NCBI GenBank assembly: GCA_020073665.1
Contig: JAIQEU010000004.1
Coordinates: 372,001-436,000 of the forward strand
Direction: 5' to 3'
DNA length: 64,000 bases
DNA from: Terriglobia bacterium
GTDB lineage: Bacteria; Acidobacteriota; Terriglobia; Terriglobales; Acidobacteriaceae
Below, piece after piece: positions 50,412 to 59,845 of this stretch. How positions within the stretch are numbered: position 1 is the first letter of the stretch; every line of letters starts with the position of its first letter. A program made the translations under genes and the position numbers. The notes beneath the pieces were generated by a model. The model was given only the letters and a program-made list of their open reading frames with translations, made no database searches and was not told where the DNA came from.

Positions 50412-50996
50412 ATGGCTGACAATGCCCGGGTCGCCAGAGATTTCTTGGGCAGTGCACACGTGTTCGCCACTGCCGTACGTGACGTCATGGAGGAGCGGCT
50501 GCTGCATGAGGTGGTTGGCCCGCAAGTGAGCGTTTCGCAGTTGAAAGTGCTGACCCTCCTCGCCAGCACAGACACGCATACGATCGGAAACGTGGCGGCG
50601 TTCCTGGGGGTAAGCAAAGCAGCCGCCAGCCAGACCGTAGACCGGCTCGCCCGCCGCAAGTGGCTGCGGCGCATCGTAAGGGAAGCCGACCGAAGGACCA
50701 CTGACCTCTTCCTGACCGAATCGGGCCGGCGGCTGTTGGCGGCGTATGAATCGGCCAGAGCGAAGAGATTGGCAAAAGTGTTTCGGGGCTTTGCGCCGAC
50801 CGAGCTTATTCAGGTCGCTGATCTACTGGACCGAGTGTCGGCGCAGATTGTCAATCACACAGCCAAACCGGAGGAGATTTGTCTGCAGTGCGGGATCTAT
50901 TTCCGTGAAAGGTGCTTGCTGCGGAATCTTACCGGTCGCACTTGTTTCTACCAGAGGCATCGCGTCAGGAATGAGACTCGCGGTGTTGTGACGTGA
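50412..50996 (+). CDS. MarR-family regulator with C-terminal Cys cluster
   Basis: 194 aa. Winged HTH of the MarR type at residues about 40-115 (QLKVLTLLASTDTHTIGNVA, VSKAAASQTVDRLARRKWLRR, and wing READRRTTDLFLTESG). The last 40 residues carry C157, C160, C168 and C178 (CLQCGIYFRERC, RTCFYQRH), spacing x2, x7, x9, not seen in ordinary MarR proteins. This could bind Fe-S or zinc and sense redox. It is the first gene of the Hdr-hydrogenase cluster, 75 bp before hdrC, and likely regulates it. Confidence 0.85.
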   Translation: MADNARVARDFLGSAHVFATAVRDVMEERLLHEVVGPQVSVSQLKVLTLLASTDTHTIGNVAAFLGVSKAAASQTVDRLARRKWLRRIVREADRRTTDLFLTESGRRLLAAYESARAKRLAKVFRGFAPTELIQVADLLDRVSAQIVNHTAKPEEICLQCGIYFRERCLLRNLTGRTCFYQRHRVRNETRGVVT

Positions 50997-51071
50997 GAAA
51001 GTCGGCGGTCGCAGAAGCTCCTGTCTCGGCGAACCGTTGAGCGCTGAGCTGACAGTGAGCGGGGTTGGAGT

Positions 51072-51662
51072 ATGGAGCTCAAACGCACTGTCAAGTTTGA
51101 AGCCGATCGCGATCCAGAATTTGCCCGCTGGATCAGCCATACGGTGGGTGGAGAGCGGATCCGGCACTGCCTGCAGTGTGGGCTGTGCAGTGGAAGCTGC
51201 CCCCTGTCCCTGTACATGGACTACACCCCGCGACGGCTGATGCACCTGTCGCGCGAAGGCTTCAAAGAAGAGGTTCTCAGCAGTTCTTCCATCTGGTTGT
51301 GCACCGCCTGCTACGCCTGCATGGTGGAGTGTCCCAAGAAAATCAACATCACCCACTTGATGTACGCGCTCAAGCAACGCGCCATCGAGGAACGGTTCTA
51401 TCCCAAACGCTTTCCTATCCCGGTGATGGCACAACAGTTCTCGCGCATGGTGCGCGGTTCGGGACGGATTACGGAAAGCTGGCTCATCGTGCGGGTGTTT
51501 CTGCGCACCGCTATCTGGCGCCTGCTGGGTATGAGCGGATTGGGCCTGAGGCTGTTCCGCGCAGGGCGCATGACGCTCAAGCCCGAGAAGATCGAGCGCC
51601 GGGCAGAGATTATCTCCATGCTGGACTCGGTTGCCGCAACCCGGAAGGAGTTGGCGTTATGA
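51072..51662 (+). CDS. Heterodisulfide-reductase-like subunit C (HdrC)
   Basis: 196 aa. Two [4Fe-4S] motifs: CLQCGLCSGSCP (C33, C36, C39, C43) and CTACYACMVECP (C77, C80, C83, C87), the HdrC/ferredoxin arrangement. It passes electrons between HdrA and HdrB in the cytoplasmic complex. The stop overlaps the start of hdrB (ATGA). ATG is the start in the family, following GGAG. Confidence 0.93.
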   Translation: MELKRTVKFEADRDPEFARWISHTVGGERIRHCLQCGLCSGSCPLSLYMDYTPRRLMHLSREGFKEEVLSSSSIWLCTACYACMVECPKKINITHLMYALKQRAIEERFYPKRFPIPVMAQQFSRMVRGSGRITESWLIVRVFLRTAIWRLLGMSGLGLRLFRAGRMTLKPEKIERRAEIISMLDSVAATRKELAL

Positions 51663-52534
51663 AATACGCCTACTATCCCGGCTGTTCGCTGCGAGGGACT
51701 GGGCGCGCCTACGAAGAGTCGCTGCTGGCCGTGTTCCAAGCCCTGGAGATCGATTTGCAGGAGCTGGAGGATTGGAATTGCTGTGGTGCCACGACCTACA
51801 TGTCGGTGGATGAGCTGACGTCCTACGCGCTTGCTGCGCGAAACCTGGCTCTTGCCGAGCGCGACCATATGAATGTTGTCGCGCCATGCGCTGCCTGCTA
51901 CCTGGTGCTCAATAAGACCCAGCGCTACATGCACGATTATCCCGACATCAAGCTGGTCGTCAGCCGCGCGCTCGCCGCCATTGGTCTTCACTACGACGAT
52001 CACGTCCAAGTGCGGCATCCGTTGGATATCTTGCTCCACGAAGTTGGTCTGAAAGCCATTGCCGCCAAGGTCAAGACACCTCTGAAGGGCCTGCAGGTCG
52101 CACCCTACTATGGATGCCAGATCGTAAGGCCATACGCTACGTTCGATGACCAGCGTAACCCAACTTCCATGGACCGTCTGTTGGAAGCGTGTGGGGCAAA
52201 GATTGTGCACTATCCGCTGAAGACCCGCTGCTGCGGTGGCAGCCAAAAAGGCACGCTGCCGGAAATTGGACTGGAACTCATCCGTCATTTGCTGACCGAA
52301 GCGCAGAACAATGGCGCCGACGTGATCGCTACGGTTTGCCCGCTCTGCCAGTTCAATTTGGAATGCTTTCAGAAAGAAGCCGGGAACCATAACCATCCGA
52401 TCTCGATGCCGGTTTTGTATTTCACCCAACTGATGGCGCTGGCTCTAGGCGCATCCGGGGAAGCGATCGGCCTGCAGCGTAGCCTGATCCCCATCGAGCC
52501 GCTGCTGGCCAGGAAAGAAATCGCCTATGCCTGA
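51659..52534 (+). CDS. Heterodisulfide-reductase-like subunit B (HdrB)
   Basis: 291 aa from the ATG at 51659; the open frame extends upstream inside hdrC but family alignment supports this start (MKYAYYPGCSLRGTG). Two CCG cysteine-rich domains are intact: GCS...NCCGATT...CAACY and GCQ...RCCGGSQ...CPLCQ. In methanogens this subunit holds the non-cubane [4Fe-4S] clusters that reduce the heterodisulfide. In bacteria the physiological disulfide is unknown. Overlaps the hdrA start by 8 nt. Confidence 0.93.
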   Translation: MKYAYYPGCSLRGTGRAYEESLLAVFQALEIDLQELEDWNCCGATTYMSVDELTSYALAARNLALAERDHMNVVAPCAACYLVLNKTQRYMHDYPDIKLVVSRALAAIGLHYDDHVQVRHPLDILLHEVGLKAIAAKVKTPLKGLQVAPYYGCQIVRPYATFDDQRNPTSMDRLLEACGAKIVHYPLKTRCCGGSQKGTLPEIGLELIRHLLTEAQNNGADVIATVCPLCQFNLECFQKEAGNHNHPISMPVLYFTQLMALALGASGEAIGLQRSLIPIEPLLARKEIAYA

Positions 52535-54545
52535 GATTCCCAGTTCGGCGATTGAGTCCAGCCGTGAGCGGCCACGCATTGGTGTATACGTGTGCCATTG
52601 CGGCACCAACATCGCGGGCATTGTCGACGTAAGGGCAATTGTCGAATTCGCGGCCAAACTTCCTGGCGTCGTGGTCTCGCGGGATTACAAATACATGTGT
52701 TCGGACCCGGGTCAGGCACTGATCCAGCAGGACATCGCCGAACACCATCTCAATCGGGTGATCGTGGCCTCCTGCTCGCCCTTGCTGCACGAGGCTACAT
52801 TTCGCCGGGTCCTCAGTCGCGCAGGTCTCAACGCCTTCTTGCTGCAGATGGTGAACATCCGGGAGCACGTTTCATGGGTCCACCTCAACCAGCGGGAAGC
52901 AACGGAGAAGACGAAGGACCTGGTTCGGGCGGCGGTGCGGCGTGTTTCCCTGCACAAACCATTGCAGAAGCGGCGAGTTTCCATCAATCCTCATGTTTTG
53001 GTTGTGGGGGGTGGTATCGCCGGGATTCACGCCGCGCTGACGCTCGCCGAGGCGGGCAAGCAGGTGTACCTGGTAGAGCGTGAGCCCACTATCGGCGGCC
53101 ACATGGCCAAGTTCGACAAGACCTTCCCCACTCTGGACTGTGCCGCCTGCATTCTCACACCCAAGATGACGGCGGTCGGTTCCCATCCCCGCATCCATCT
53201 GTGGACCTACTCGGAGGTGGTTCGGGTGGAAGGGTACGTGGGCAACTACAAAGTCAAGGTGCGGCGCAAACCGCGATACGTGATCGAAGATCTTTGCCTC
53301 GGCTGCCAGGAATGCGTGACTGCCTGCGTCTACAAGGAGGCCAAGAACCCCGACGAATTTAATCTCGGCTTAAGCAAGAGAAAACCGGTCTACCTGCCTT
53401 TTCCCCAGGCCGTACCCCAGAAGGTGGTGATTGACCCCCAAACCTGTATTCAGTTCAAGTCGGGGAAGTGCAAGAAGACATGCGTGGAGGCCTGTGGAGA
53501 TCGCAAAGCGATCGACTTCACGCAGAAGGAGACTATCGAAGACATCGAGGTTGGAACGATTATTCTCGCGACTGGCTTCAAAACCTTCGATCCGGTGCGC
53601 AATCCTTATTACGGCTACGGCCGCTACGCGAATGTGTACACGTCTCTGGAAGTGGAGCGTCTGATCAATGCTTCCGGACCGACTGCAGGCGAGATTGTGC
53701 TGCGCGACGGTGGGCAACCCAAGGCAGTGGGCATTATCCATTGCGTCGGTTCGCGCGACGCCAACACCAACCGCTGGTGCTCCAAAGTGTGTTGCATGTA
53801 CTCGCTGAAACTCGCTCACCTCATCAAGGAGCGGACTGGCGCAGAAGTTTACAACTTCTACATTGACATGCGAACACCCGGGAAGGGCTACGAAGAGTTT
53901 TACGATCGGCTGCTCGATGAGGGCGTGCACTTCGTACGCGGCCGTGTTGCCGAAGTCAGCGATTGGGCCACACATCCCTCGGAGAAAGGAAGGTTGGTGA
54001 TCCGCGTCGAGGATACCCTGGCAGCCTTCGTGCGCCGCATTCCCGTGGACATGGTGGTTCTCTCTGTGGGAATGGAGCCACAACCGGACGCCCAGGACGT
54101 GCGTCGCCTGTTCAACATCAGCTGTTCGACCGAAGGTTGGTTCCTGGAGCGGCATCCCAAGCTGGCGCCGGTAAGCACATTCACCGAAGGCGTGTACATC
54201 GCAGGCGCTTGCCAGGGGCCGAAGGACATTCCCGATTCCGTGGCCCAGGCAGGGGCGGCAGCGGCCGAGGCAATGGCTCTGATTGATGCGCAGTTCGTAG
54301 AACTGGAGCCCTACACCGCTTTCATCTCCGAGGATCAGTGCTCAGGATGCAAGACCTGCATCCCGCTTTGCCCTTACCAGGCGATCTCGTACATGGAGGA
54401 GAAGAAGAAAGCCGCGATCAACGAGGTGCTGTGCAAGGGTTGCGGAACTTGCGTCGCAGGCTGCCCCTCGGGATCGATCCAGCAAAACTTCTTTGAAGAT
54501 GAGGAAATCTTCGAAGAGATTGAAGGGGTGCTGGCCTATGCGTAA
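52527..54545 (+). CDS. Heterodisulfide-reductase-like subunit A (HdrA), flavoprotein
   Basis: 672 aa. N-terminal domain (1-150) with YVCHCGTN; FAD-binding GGGIAGIHAALTLAEAGK at 161-178; CAACILTPKM after it; a ferredoxin-like CLGCQECVTAC (C257-C267) and a second Cys group at 307-323; two C-terminal [4Fe-4S] motifs (CSGCKTCIPLC and CKGCGTCVAGC, about 613-655). This is the full-length HdrA of bifurcating complexes. FAD here could support electron bifurcation, but bifurcation is not shown. Confidence 0.93.
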   Translation: MPEIPSSAIESSRERPRIGVYVCHCGTNIAGIVDVRAIVEFAAKLPGVVVSRDYKYMCSDPGQALIQQDIAEHHLNRVIVASCSPLLHEATFRRVLSRAGLNAFLLQMVNIREHVSWVHLNQREATEKTKDLVRAAVRRVSLHKPLQKRRVSINPHVLVVGGGIAGIHAALTLAEAGKQVYLVEREPTIGGHMAKFDKTFPTLDCAACILTPKMTAVGSHPRIHLWTYSEVVRVEGYVGNYKVKVRRKPRYVIEDLCLGCQECVTACVYKEAKNPDEFNLGLSKRKPVYLPFPQAVPQKVVIDPQTCIQFKSGKCKKTCVEACGDRKAIDFTQKETIEDIEVGTIILATGFKTFDPVRNPYYGYGRYANVYTSLEVERLINASGPTAGEIVLRDGGQPKAVGIIHCVGSRDANTNRWCSKVCCMYSLKLAHLIKERTGAEVYNFYIDMRTPGKGYEEFYDRLLDEGVHFVRGRVAEVSDWATHPSEKGRLVIRVEDTLAAFVRRIPVDMVVLSVGMEPQPDAQDVRRLFNISCSTEGWFLERHPKLAPVSTFTEGVYIAGACQGPKDIPDSVAQAGAAAAEAMALIDAQFVELEPYTAFISEDQCSGCKTCIPLCPYQAISYMEEKKKAAINEVLCKGCGTCVAGCPSGSIQQNFFEDEEIFEEIEGVLAYA

Positions 54546-55020
54546 TCGCGACCTCACGCCATCCGAGAAATCTCAGGCGACCTTCGAGCCCAGGATCGTT
54601 GCCTTCTTCTGCAACTGGTGTACTTACCTGGCCGCGGACCTGGCCGGGACTTCGCGCATGAAGTATGCGCCCAATGTGCGCGTGATTCGGGTGATGTGTT
54701 CCGGGCGAGTCGACCCGCAATTTGTGCTGGATGCGTTTGCCCACGGAGCCGATGGCGTGTTTATCGGCGGATGCCACCCCGGCGACTGCCATTACCAGGA
54801 AGGCAACTACAAGACATTGCGGCGTTTTCACCTGCTCAAGCGAGTGCTCCAGCAGATGGGCATCGAAGATGAGCGTTGCCGCCTGGAATGGATCTCGGCG
54901 GCAGAGGCCGAGCGGGTGCGCAGCACCATCAACGACATGGTGGAGAAGGTGCGGGCTCTCGGGCCCCTCGATCTGATTCCGACCGAAGAAAAGGTCTCCG
55001 CAGAGGAGGTGGCGGTGTGA
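54538..55020 (+). CDS. MvhD-like iron-sulfur linker protein
   Basis: 160 aa, ATG overlapping hdrA by 8 nt. FFCNWCTYLAADLAGTSRMKY is the FrhD/MvhD family signature, then VMCSGRVDPQFVLDAF and GGCHPGDCHYQEGN. It joins hydrogenase to HdrA in methanogen Mvh-Hdr complexes. Its stop (TGA) overlaps the start of the hydrogenase small subunit by one base. Confidence 0.93.
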   Translation: MRNRDLTPSEKSQATFEPRIVAFFCNWCTYLAADLAGTSRMKYAPNVRVIRVMCSGRVDPQFVLDAFAHGADGVFIGGCHPGDCHYQEGNYKTLRRFHLLKRVLQQMGIEDERCRLEWISAAEAERVRSTINDMVEKVRALGPLDLIPTEEKVSAEEVAV

Positions 55021-56021
55021 TGCCGGAGAAACCCAAAGTGGCGTTCTACTGGTGCGCATCTTGCGGCGGCTGCGAAGAAGCGGTAGTTGATCTGGCGGAG
55101 GCCATCCTCGATGTGATCGCCGCGGTGGATATCGTCTTCTGGCCGGTAGCCCTGGACTTTAAGCGTAAGGACGTGGAGGCGATGCCGGAGGGCTCCATCC
55201 TGGTGAGTTTTGTGAACGGCGCCATCCGCACTTCGGAACAAGCAGAAATGGCGCACCTGTTGAGAAGCAAGTCGAAACTGCTGGTGGCCCTGGGGGCCTG
55301 CGCGCACCTGGGTGGAATTCCGGGCCTGGCCAATTTGTTCGATCGAGAGAGCATTCTCAAAGCTGTCTATCTGGAGGCGCCCAGCACCGTAAATCCTGAA
55401 GGGAGTCTGCCGACCACACATCATAAAGATGACGGACACAGTGTGGAGTTGCCCGGCTTCTACAACACTGTGCAAGCACTCAACCAGGTCGTGGAGGTGG
55501 ACTATTCCGTGCCCGGCTGCCCACCCACGCCGAGGATTTTCCGCACCGCGCTGCAGACCTTGTTGGGTGATGAGTTACCCGCTAAAGGCACGGTGCTGGC
55601 TCCCGATTGCGCACTTTGTGATGAGTGTCCGCGGAAGGACAGTAAGCCGGAGCAGCTATCCATTGTCGAGTTTAAGCGTCCGCAGCAGCTCCTGATCGAC
55701 GAGCAGAAATGCCTGCTGGCACAGGGCTTGCTTTGCATGGGCCCGGCGACGCGCGCCGGCTGCGAGGCACTTTGTGTACGGGGCAACATGCCTTGTTCCG
55801 GTTGTTGCGGTCCCACCAGCCGGGTGAAGGACCAGGGTGCGAAGATCCTGTCCTCGCTCGCCTCCCTGGTGGCGGGCAAGGAGGCGGCGGAGATTGACCG
55901 TATCCTGGCCACCATCCCTGATCCCGTAGGAACGTTTTACCGTTACAGCCTGCCGGCTTCGCTACTGCACAGAAAGCAGCTGGATAGGGCGTCACTGCAT
56001 GAAGCAGCGGCTTCCAAGTGA
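55020..56021 (+). CDS. [NiFe]-hydrogenase small subunit (MvhG-like)
   Basis: 333 aa from ATG 55020. The N-terminal YWCASCGGCEEAVVDL is the proximal cluster site; LGACAHLGGIPGLAN, VPGCPPTP and CALCDECPRKDSK follow. A distal Cys-rich stretch (GLLCMGPATRAGCEALC, PCSGCCGP) holds further clusters. No Tat signal, so a cytoplasmic enzyme. Overlaps mvhD and precedes the large subunit by 9 bp. Confidence 0.92.
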   Translation: MPEKPKVAFYWCASCGGCEEAVVDLAEAILDVIAAVDIVFWPVALDFKRKDVEAMPEGSILVSFVNGAIRTSEQAEMAHLLRSKSKLLVALGACAHLGGIPGLANLFDRESILKAVYLEAPSTVNPEGSLPTTHHKDDGHSVELPGFYNTVQALNQVVEVDYSVPGCPPTPRIFRTALQTLLGDELPAKGTVLAPDCALCDECPRKDSKPEQLSIVEFKRPQQLLIDEQKCLLAQGLLCMGPATRAGCEALCVRGNMPCSGCCGPTSRVKDQGAKILSSLASLVAGKEAAEIDRILATIPDPVGTFYRYSLPASLLHRKQLDRASLHEAAASK

Positions 56022-56030
56022 GGTGGATCT

Positions 56031-57590
56031 ATGGCCGACCAAGGCCAAGAGGCGTTGCAGAAAACCTGGCAGGAAGGCGCTGCGAAGGCCAATACCGAGT
56101 ACGTCCGCCGGCGCATCACCATCGATCCCATCACCCGCCTGGAAGGTCACGGCAAGATCGACATCTTTCTGGATGAAGCCGGACAGGTGGAACGCGCCTA
56201 TTTTCAGGTGCCCGAGTTGCGGGGATTTGAAAAGTTCGTGCAGGGCCGTCCGGCGGAAGAGATGCCCCAGATCACCTCGCGCATCTGCGGGGTGTGCCCC
56301 ACCGCACACCATATGGCTGCGACCAAGGCCCTCGACGCGCTCTACCAAGTAGACCCTCCCGCTGCCGCAAAGAAGATCCGTGAGTTGATCTACAGCACTT
56401 TCATAACGGAAGACCACGCGCTTCACTTCTATTTTCTGGGTGGACCTGATTTTGTGGTGGGGCCAGAAGCGCCTGTTGCCGAACGCAATGTCCTGGGAGT
56501 TATCGGGAAAGTGGGGGTGGAAACCGGCAAGAAGGTTATCGCCATGCGGCGGCGGTTGCGCGAGTTGATCGCGTTGGTCGGTGGCAAAGCCGCGCATCCG
56601 GTTTTCGGGTTGCCCGGCGGGGTTGCCAAGCGCGTCACGCCTGAAATGCAGAAACAATTTCAAGACGTGGCGGCGGAAGCCGTGGAGTTTGCCCAATTCA
56701 CTCTCCGGCTGTTCGAGGATGTGGTGCTCAAGAACACCGACTACGTGAGCCTGATTCTGTCGGACATCTACACCCATCGCACCTATTACATGGGGTTGGT
56801 GGACGAGAGCAATCGGGTAAGCTTTTACGACGGCCAGATCCGTGTAGTCACCCCCGAGGGCAAGGAATGGAAGAAATTCCGCTCCGAGCAGTATCTGGAA
56901 AACGTAGCCGAGCATGTTGAGCCTTGGAGCTACGTCAAGTTCTGCTACTTAAAGCCAGTCGGGTGGAAAGGTTTCATCGAAGGCGCGGAGAGTGGCATCT
57001 ACAGCGTGGCTCCTTTGGCGCGTCTGAATGTCAGCCATGGCATGGCGACACCGCTGGCACAAGAGGCATACGAAAAGTTTTTCTCAACCCTGGGTGGCAA
57101 GCCGGTGCATCACACCCTGGCGAACCACTGGGCGCGGGTGGTCGAGTTGCTTTATGCAGCCGAGCGAATGAAGGAACTCGCCGCGGACCCGCTTCTGACC
57201 GATGACAACATACGAGTTCTGCCGACGGAGAAGCCGCGGGAGGGCATCGGCGTCGTAGAAGCGCCGCGGGGGACGCTCATCCACCATTATCAAACTGATG
57301 AGAACGGGTTGATCCAGAAGGCCAACCTCATCGTGGCCACGCAGAACAATGCTGCGCGTATCGCCATGAGCGTAGAGAAGGCGGCCAAGGGACTGATCTC
57401 CGGAGCGAATGTTCCAGAGGGCGTGCTCAACAAAGTGGAGATGGCGTTCCGGGCCTACGATCCCTGCCACGGCTGCGCCACGCACTCCCTCCCCGGGAGC
57501 ATGCCCTTGTTGCTTCGAGTACGTAACCACGCAGGGGACACGGTCGCGGTTCTGCGACGCGACTTCGACGGGAGCGTGCATCGTGAGTAG
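56031..57590 (+). CDS. [NiFe]-hydrogenase large subunit (group 3-like, MvhA)
   Basis: 519 aa. L1 motif RICGVCPTAHH (R84, C86, C89, H93) and L2 motif DPCHGCATH (C479, C482, H485) coordinate the Ni-Fe site. A 34-residue extension follows H485, so C-terminal processing by the next gene's product is expected. The absence of a signal and the Mvh/Hdr context suggest group 3c, but the class was not confirmed by alignment. Takes up or evolves H2. Confidence 0.92.
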   Translation: MADQGQEALQKTWQEGAAKANTEYVRRRITIDPITRLEGHGKIDIFLDEAGQVERAYFQVPELRGFEKFVQGRPAEEMPQITSRICGVCPTAHHMAATKALDALYQVDPPAAAKKIRELIYSTFITEDHALHFYFLGGPDFVVGPEAPVAERNVLGVIGKVGVETGKKVIAMRRRLRELIALVGGKAAHPVFGLPGGVAKRVTPEMQKQFQDVAAEAVEFAQFTLRLFEDVVLKNTDYVSLILSDIYTHRTYYMGLVDESNRVSFYDGQIRVVTPEGKEWKKFRSEQYLENVAEHVEPWSYVKFCYLKPVGWKGFIEGAESGIYSVAPLARLNVSHGMATPLAQEAYEKFFSTLGGKPVHHTLANHWARVVELLYAAERMKELAADPLLTDDNIRVLPTEKPREGIGVVEAPRGTLIHHYQTDENGLIQKANLIVATQNNAARIAMSVEKAAKGLISGANVPEGVLNKVEMAFRAYDPCHGCATHSLPGSMPLLLRVRNHAGDTVAVLRRDFDGSVHRE

Positions 57591-58131
57591 CGCGATCAAA
57601 GAAGTTTCGGAAACATCCTCGTCAACCGCGTTGCAGAACGTCACCATGCGTGTCTTGTGCCTCGGCAACGACCTACTGAGCGATGACTCCCTGGGCAGCG
57701 TGGTGGCAGAGCAGATTCGGCAATTCGCGCCGCCCGAGGTGGAAGTCCTCAGCACGCCCGAGGCTGGTTTCCATTTGCTGGATTACGTTTTGAATGCTCG
57801 TCGTCTCGTGGTGATCGATACTGTGCGGACAAGCACTGCTCCAGCAGGAACGATTCACGTGTTCCGCGACGGCGATCTGAAAGTCGTGCCGGGAGGATCA
57901 CCACATTACGTTGGACTATACGAGGTGCTCGCGTTGGCGAGGCTATTGGGTCTCCCAGTCGCGGAAGAAGTAGTCGTCCTGGCGGTTGAAGCAGCAGACT
58001 GCACCACCGTAGGCGGAGAGATGCATCCCGCGGTTCGCGCCGCGATACCGGCTCTCATAAGAATGGTTCGGGACAGTATGCCTGGGGGAGCGGGTCGATC
58101 TGCGACGAAAACCATGGTTGTGGCGGTCTGA
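57583..58131 (+). CDS. Hydrogenase maturation protease
   Basis: 182 aa if read from GTG 57583 (8-nt overlap with the large subunit, GGGAG 8 nt upstream); an ATG at 57646 is the alternative. VLCLGNDLLSDDSLGSVVAE matches the HycI/HyaD start with a Ni-binding acid residue, and TPEAGFHLLDYV and VVIDTVRTSTAPAGTI follow. Cleaves the C-terminal tail of the large subunit after Ni insertion. No hypABCDEF genes are in the window. Confidence 0.9.
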   Translation: MSSAIKEVSETSSSTALQNVTMRVLCLGNDLLSDDSLGSVVAEQIRQFAPPEVEVLSTPEAGFHLLDYVLNARRLVVIDTVRTSTAPAGTIHVFRDGDLKVVPGGSPHYVGLYEVLALARLLGLPVAEEVVVLAVEAADCTTVGGEMHPAVRAAIPALIRMVRDSMPGGAGRSATKTMVVAV

Positions 58132-58207
58132 ATGGATCTTAACCGCGTGCCGGTCTTTGTGCATAAGCGGCAAGTTGCGTCCAGGCAGAATCCCGGAGGA
58201 GGGAGCC

Positions 58208-59323
58208 ATGAAACGGCTGCTGAGTTGGCCGCGGTGGAGCTTCTGGACCTGGTGCTGCACGCTTCTTGTGGCGAGCGGCGTTTGTGCCTACTACCTGCGG
58301 ACGGTTCAAGCTGCAGGTTCCGCCTCCCACCTGCGCGACGTTTTTCCCTGGGGCCTGGAGGTTGGTCTGAGCGCGCTGTGCGGGATGGCGCTCTGTGCCG
58401 GTGGTTTTACAGTAGCGGCTACCATTCGTATTTTGGACCTGGATAGTTACAAGTCCATCGTGCGCCCCTGCTTGCTGATGGGCTTCCTGGGGTACCTCGT
58501 CGCTTTTCTGGGTTTCATCACCGGGACGGGTCAACCCTATCGCATAGGGCTGCTGATTACGTGGAACTCACACCTGGTGCTAACCGGCGCAGTGTGGTCG
58601 TTAATCCTCTATGGAGCGGTATTAGCTGTGGAGTTTGCTCCGGAACTGTGCCAACGCTTTGGTTGGCGTGAGCCACCGCGGCTACGCTGGCTCGGTATGC
58701 CGTTGCTGCTTCTGGCTTCGGTCCTCTCGGTACTGCACCAAACTTCCATGGCGGACCTGCTGTTGGGCACACCCAACAAAATCTCAGCGCTATGGTCGAC
58801 GCCACAACTACCATTCCTCTTCTTTGTTTCTGCGGCTTGCGCGGCCTTGGCGGCAGTGATCTTCGCCTCCTGGCACACCAGCATTGCCTTCGGCCGGGGA
58901 CTGCCCACCAACCTCATAACCGGGATGAGCAAAGTCCTGGCAGCACTTCTGTTCTTCTACCTGGGTCTGCGCTTCGCCGACTCCATCGCCAGAGGGATTC
59001 CTCTGCTGGTGCAAAAGAACGATCCGCAGAGTCTTCTGTTCGGCCTGGAGATTGGACTGTTCTTTGTGCCCATGTGGCTGCTGATTACGGAGCGCGATCC
59101 AGTTAACCCCCGCGTGGTCTACTACAGTGCTGCGATGGTCCTGGCGGCGCTGATCACCAATCGTTTGAATACTTGCATCACTTCAGTGGAAGCCATGACA
59201 GGTACGAGATATTCACCCAGCTGGAATGAGTTCATCATTACCTATAGCGTAATAGCTCTGGGTATTGCAGCGTTCAGCATGACGGTCAAACGTTTGCCAG
59301 TATTTTCGGAGTCTCAGAAATAA
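58208..59323 (+). CDS. HybB/NrfD-type membrane subunit
   Basis: 371 aa from ATG 58208 (GGAGGAGGGAG upstream). About ten TMs of the NrfD/HybB/PsrC family: FWTWCCTLLVASGVCAYYL, DLDSYKSIVRPCLLMGFLGY, WNSHLVLTGAVWSLILYG, and a C-terminal TGTRYSPSWNEFIITY. In HybB this membrane partner links hydrogenase to the quinone pool. Its presence beside a soluble Mvh-type hydrogenase is unusual and suggests a membrane route for its electrons. Confidence 0.9.
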   Translation: MKRLLSWPRWSFWTWCCTLLVASGVCAYYLRTVQAAGSASHLRDVFPWGLEVGLSALCGMALCAGGFTVAATIRILDLDSYKSIVRPCLLMGFLGYLVAFLGFITGTGQPYRIGLLITWNSHLVLTGAVWSLILYGAVLAVEFAPELCQRFGWREPPRLRWLGMPLLLLASVLSVLHQTSMADLLLGTPNKISALWSTPQLPFLFFVSAACAALAAVIFASWHTSIAFGRGLPTNLITGMSKVLAALLFFYLGLRFADSIARGIPLLVQKNDPQSLLFGLEIGLFFVPMWLLITERDPVNPRVVYYSAAMVLAALITNRLNTCITSVEAMTGTRYSPSWNEFIITYSVIALGIAAFSMTVKRLPVFSESQK

Positions 59324-59398
59324 TCTGGGCCCCATAATTGTGGTCACTGCATTTAAGCATTTCGTGGATTGACAATAAGGGTGGTGGTGGAGGTGTCT

Positions 59399-59845
59399 AT
59401 GATCCGAAGCGCGGTAGCAACCTGGAAAGGAGGTCCGGGAGCCGGGGAAGGCTCGGTTTCGACCTCCAGCGGAGTGATTTCCAATGCCTTGTATTCTTTC
59501 GGTTCGAGCACCGGCAATGAACCCTGCACAAGTCCGACGGAGATGTTGGCCGCAGCCGTGGCTTCCTGCATGTCGCTCATGGTCACGCAGGAGATGGCCA
59601 AGGCAGGGCTCAAGCAGGAGTACGTAACAACCGAATCGGTGCTGACCCTGGAGGAACAGAAAGGACGCTGGGAGATCACCGGAATTGCACTAAATGTGAC
59701 CGCTGGCATTCATGACATGGATGCGGAGAAGCTCCGTCGTGCGAGTATGAGCGCAAAACACAAATGCCCGATCTCTCGCGCGCTGAACATCCCCGTGAAG
59801 ATGACCCTTAACCTGCAGTCGCCGGTGCATGCCGAAGCAGCCTGA
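59399..59845 (+). CDS. OsmC-family protein
   Basis: 148 aa from MIRSAVATWKGGPGAG. The reactive cysteines are present: LAAAVASCMSLMVTQEM and KHKCPISRALNIP, the usual peroxidatic/resolving pair of OsmC proteins. Likely reduces organic peroxides. Lies 75 bp after hybB on the same strand, so it may be in the hydrogenase operon. Confidence 0.93.
   Translation: MIRSAVATWKGGPGAGEGSVSTSSGVISNALYSFGSSTGNEPCTSPTEMLAAAVASCMSLMVTQEMAKAGLKQEYVTTESVLTLEEQKGRWEITGIALNVTAGIHDMDAEKLRRASMSAKHKCPISRALNIPVKMTLNLQSPVHAEAA

Noticed and set aside
54493-54537. Upstream start for the mvhD-like gene
   Set aside because: It lies inside hdrA; the ATG at 54538 gives the family N-terminus.
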